Positions 62,030-64,000 of a stretch of DNA of 64,000 bases are shown here, piece after piece; positions within the stretch are counted from its first letter, which is position 1; each line of letters starts with the position of its first letter. Below the pieces are notes generated by a model that saw only the letters and a list, made by a program, of their open reading frames with translations, had not been told where the DNA came from and ran no database searches. Made by a program: the position numbers and the translations under genes. Source of the stretch: Climacteris rufus (lineage: Eukaryota; Chordata; Aves; Passeriformes; Climacteridae); contig VZRZ01005132.1 of the NCBI GenBank assembly GCA_013398175.1, forward strand, positions 639,065 to 703,064, given 5' to 3'.

Positions 62030-64000
62030 CATCTTGGGTCAGAGACTTGCCAGACTAGTGCAGGGACCTTTAGACTAGATTTGTCAGGGGAGGAAAGCAC
62101 CTATCCATCCCAGTCCTGCCATTTGGGTGCCAAAAGCTGTAATGGATGCCTGGAAGAGTGCAAAGGCATTCCAGATACTCCAGCCAGTGAGTCAGCTTTA
62201 TCTGGGGCCTGGCTCAGACACCTCTACACAAATCATGTAGTATGGGGAACAAAGAAGGAACTATAGATGTGCACATGCCTATGTGGATATGATACCACGG
62301 ACACCACAGAGACATGGTGGGATGGCTCCTATGACTGGAGCTTTGGAGTGGAATGTTTTATGCTTTTCAGGAAAGACAGGCTAGGGAGACAAGAAGGGGG
62401 TGGATTATCTGGATAATAGGTATTATTATAATCTGAATGGAGACGATGGACTCTGCCTGGGGAAGGATGAGGATCCAGCTGAGATCTTGTGGGTGAAGAT
62501 TAAAAGGAGGGCAGGGACTGGGGATGCTCTAGTGGGCGTCTGCTACAGGCCACCTGATCAGGAGGATGGTGTGGATGAAGGCCTCTATGGGCAGACAGGA
62601 GTGGCCTCATGCTCACAAGCCCTGGTCCTCATGGGGATTTCTACCCTGATACCCTGATACTTGTTGGAGGGACAGCATACCAGGACACAAACAATCCCAG
62701 AGGTTTTTCACATGTGTCAGTGACAACTTTCTTACACAAGCAATTGAGGAGCCAAAAGGAAAGTGCCATACTGGGCCTTGTGCTCACCAATAGGGAGCAG
62801 CTGGTTGGGACTGCCCCAAGGCAGTCTTGGCTGCAGTGACAAGATGGGGGAGTTCAAGAATCTCAGGGCAGTGAGGAGGGCATGCGGCAAACTCTCTGCC
62901 CTGGACTTCAGGACTTCAGGAGAGCAGACTTTGGCCTCTTCAAGGACCTGCTCAGTACAATCCCATGGGGTAGAGCCCTGGAAGGCAGAGGGGTCCAAGA
63001 ATGCTGGCTGAATTTCAAGAATCGCCTCTTCCAAGCTTAGGAACAATGCATCCCAAGAAGGAGGAAATCAGGCAAAAATGCTAGCATCCTTCTATGGATG
63101 GATAAGGAGCTGCTGAGCAAACTCAAAAGTGAACAAAGAAACTTTCAAGGAGTGGAAATGAGGACAGATGGCCTGGGAAAAAAAAGGGGAATTGTACAGG
63201 AAGTTAAGGGCAAGGTTAGGGAAGCCAAGGCCCAGTTAGTGTCTGACTATAGATATTAAGGATATAGAAAGGGCTTCTACAGATATGATGCAAGCAAAAG
63301 AAGGACCAGGGATAATGTGGGCTCTCTTCAATAGGCAGTGGAATACCTGGCTACCCTGGACAAAGAAAATGCTGGGGTTCTCAATGACTTCTATGCCTCG
63401 GTCTTCAACAGCAAGCACTCCAGCCACACCACTCAAGTTGAAAAAGACAAATGGAGGGACTGGGAGAATGAAGACCCTGTGCCCACTGTAGGAGAGGATC
63501 AGGGTCGAGACCATCTAAGGAAGTTGAATGTGCACAAGCCCATGAAACCCAATGAGGTTCATATGTCAGTTCTGAGGGAACTGACAGACAAAGTTACTAA
63601 GCTACTCTCCATCATACTTGAAAAGTAGTGGCAGTGAGATGAAGTCTCTGATGAGTGAAAAAAGGGATAACTCCCATTTTAATAAAAGGAAAAGTGGAAG
63701 GTCTGAGGAGCTACAGACCAATCAGTCTCGTCTCTGTGCCAGGCAAGATCATGGAGTAGATTATCCTGGAAACACATGGAAAACCTGCAAAACAAAGAGG
63801 TGATTGGTAACAGCCAACACGGCTTTAGAAGGAGGAAATTACGCTTTTCAATTTGGTGACCTTCTATGACGGTACTGCAGCATTGCTTGAGAGGGGCAGA
63901 GCAACTGACATTGCCTACATGGACTTATGCAAAGCATTTGACACTGTCCTGTGTGACATCCTTGTGTCCAAATTGGAGGGACAAGGATTTTATGGATGGA
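62030..64000 (+). pseudogene. CR1 LINE ORF2 remnant (endonuclease and start of reverse transcriptase), runs off the window
   Basis: About 2 kb of a CR1 read from near the ORF1/ORF2 boundary. Motifs in order: SESALSGAWLRHLYTN (about 62190-62240), WWDGSYDWS (endonuclease start, about 62315), VCYRPPDQED (about 62540), an LMGDFN-like site disturbed by a missing G (62631-62640), LVLTN (about 62780), SSHTTQVEKDKWRDWENED, VGEDQGRDHLRKLNVHKPMK (about 63490) and, near the end, YMDLCKAFDTVLCDILVSKL, the RT segment before the catalytic FADD, which lies outside. Many frameshifts and stops break the frame into short pieces (62081-62266, 62400-62657, 62609-62839, 63338-63628). The preserved length is unusual for avian CR1, which is mostly represented by short 3' ends. 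Confidence 0.93.

Larger units (their letters stand above)
54980..64000 (+). other. ADCY1: ADCY1 intron 3, 5' part (incomplete)
   Basis: The intron starts at donor GTAGGA and interrupts a codon after its second base (phase 2). The next coding exon, expected to begin with the last base of the Ser codon followed by the metal-binding motif of C1a, is not found before the window ends, so the intron is at least 9 kb. It contains two CR1 elements, one antisense and one sense. Confidence 0.85.

Noticed and set aside
1..64000. CRISPR arrays, bacterial operons, phage modules
   Set aside because: No direct-repeat/spacer arrays or dense gene strings; splice sites, CR1 and LTRs show vertebrate nuclear DNA.

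Overview
This window is vertebrate nuclear DNA, almost certainly from a bird. It is AT-rich, mostly non-coding, and carries decayed CR1 LINEs and avian-type endogenous retrovirus LTRs. I see no SINE families and no bacterial-style gene organisation. The CR1 3' ends carry the family's ATTCTRTGA-like tail. The LTR styles are ones I associate with non-galliform birds, so a neoavian bird is my best guess, not a demonstrated fact.

The only host gene I can support is on the + strand: two consecutive internal coding exons of a membrane adenylyl cyclase, best matched to ADCY1 (type 1, Ca2+/calmodulin-stimulated). The first, 35484-35633 (150 bp, phase 0 at both ends), encodes the end of the sixth membrane span of the first membrane cassette and the following signalling helix. 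The second, 54861-54979 (119 bp, ends in phase 2), encodes the start of the first catalytic domain (C1a). By homology they are probably exons 2 and 3. Exon 1, with the promoter and most of the first membrane cassette, would lie upstream of the window. The metal-binding part of C1a would lie downstream. The window is therefore the end of a large intron 1 (at least 35.5 kb), a complete 19.2 kb intron 2 and the first 9 kb of intron 3.

Layout. Intron 1 (1-35483) holds a long homopyrimidine tract with a 10-bp period (10921-11106), a CR1 fragment split by a solo LTR (15100-16122), AT-rich and poly-T tracts, an assembly gap next to poly-A (24457-24508), a second solo LTR of the same family on the opposite strand (27956-28346), and micro-tandem duplications near 30.8 kb. 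Intron 2 (35634-54860) holds an old reptile-like CR1 relic (38721-38900), a third LTR of a related family (41783-42380), a CR1 3' end (42724-43556), a CpG-rich patch that stands out from its surroundings (about 47435-47660), an AT near-palindrome between 16-bp direct repeats (49557-49627), and two antisense CR1-like tails (about 50470-50575 and 53554-53965). Intron 3 (54980-64000) holds an antisense CR1 (60162-60931) and a + strand CR1 ORF2 remnant (about 62030 to the window end) running off the edge within its reverse transcriptase domain.

I found no tRNA, rRNA, CRISPR array or complete protein-coding gene. The short open reading frames scattered through the introns look like chance or transposon remnants. 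I did not find a previously undescribed system. The best leads are possible regulatory or conserved intronic elements, the nested and oppositely oriented LTRs, and the unusual homopyrimidine tract. TE families and paralogue assignments come from memory of consensus sequences, not from a search.
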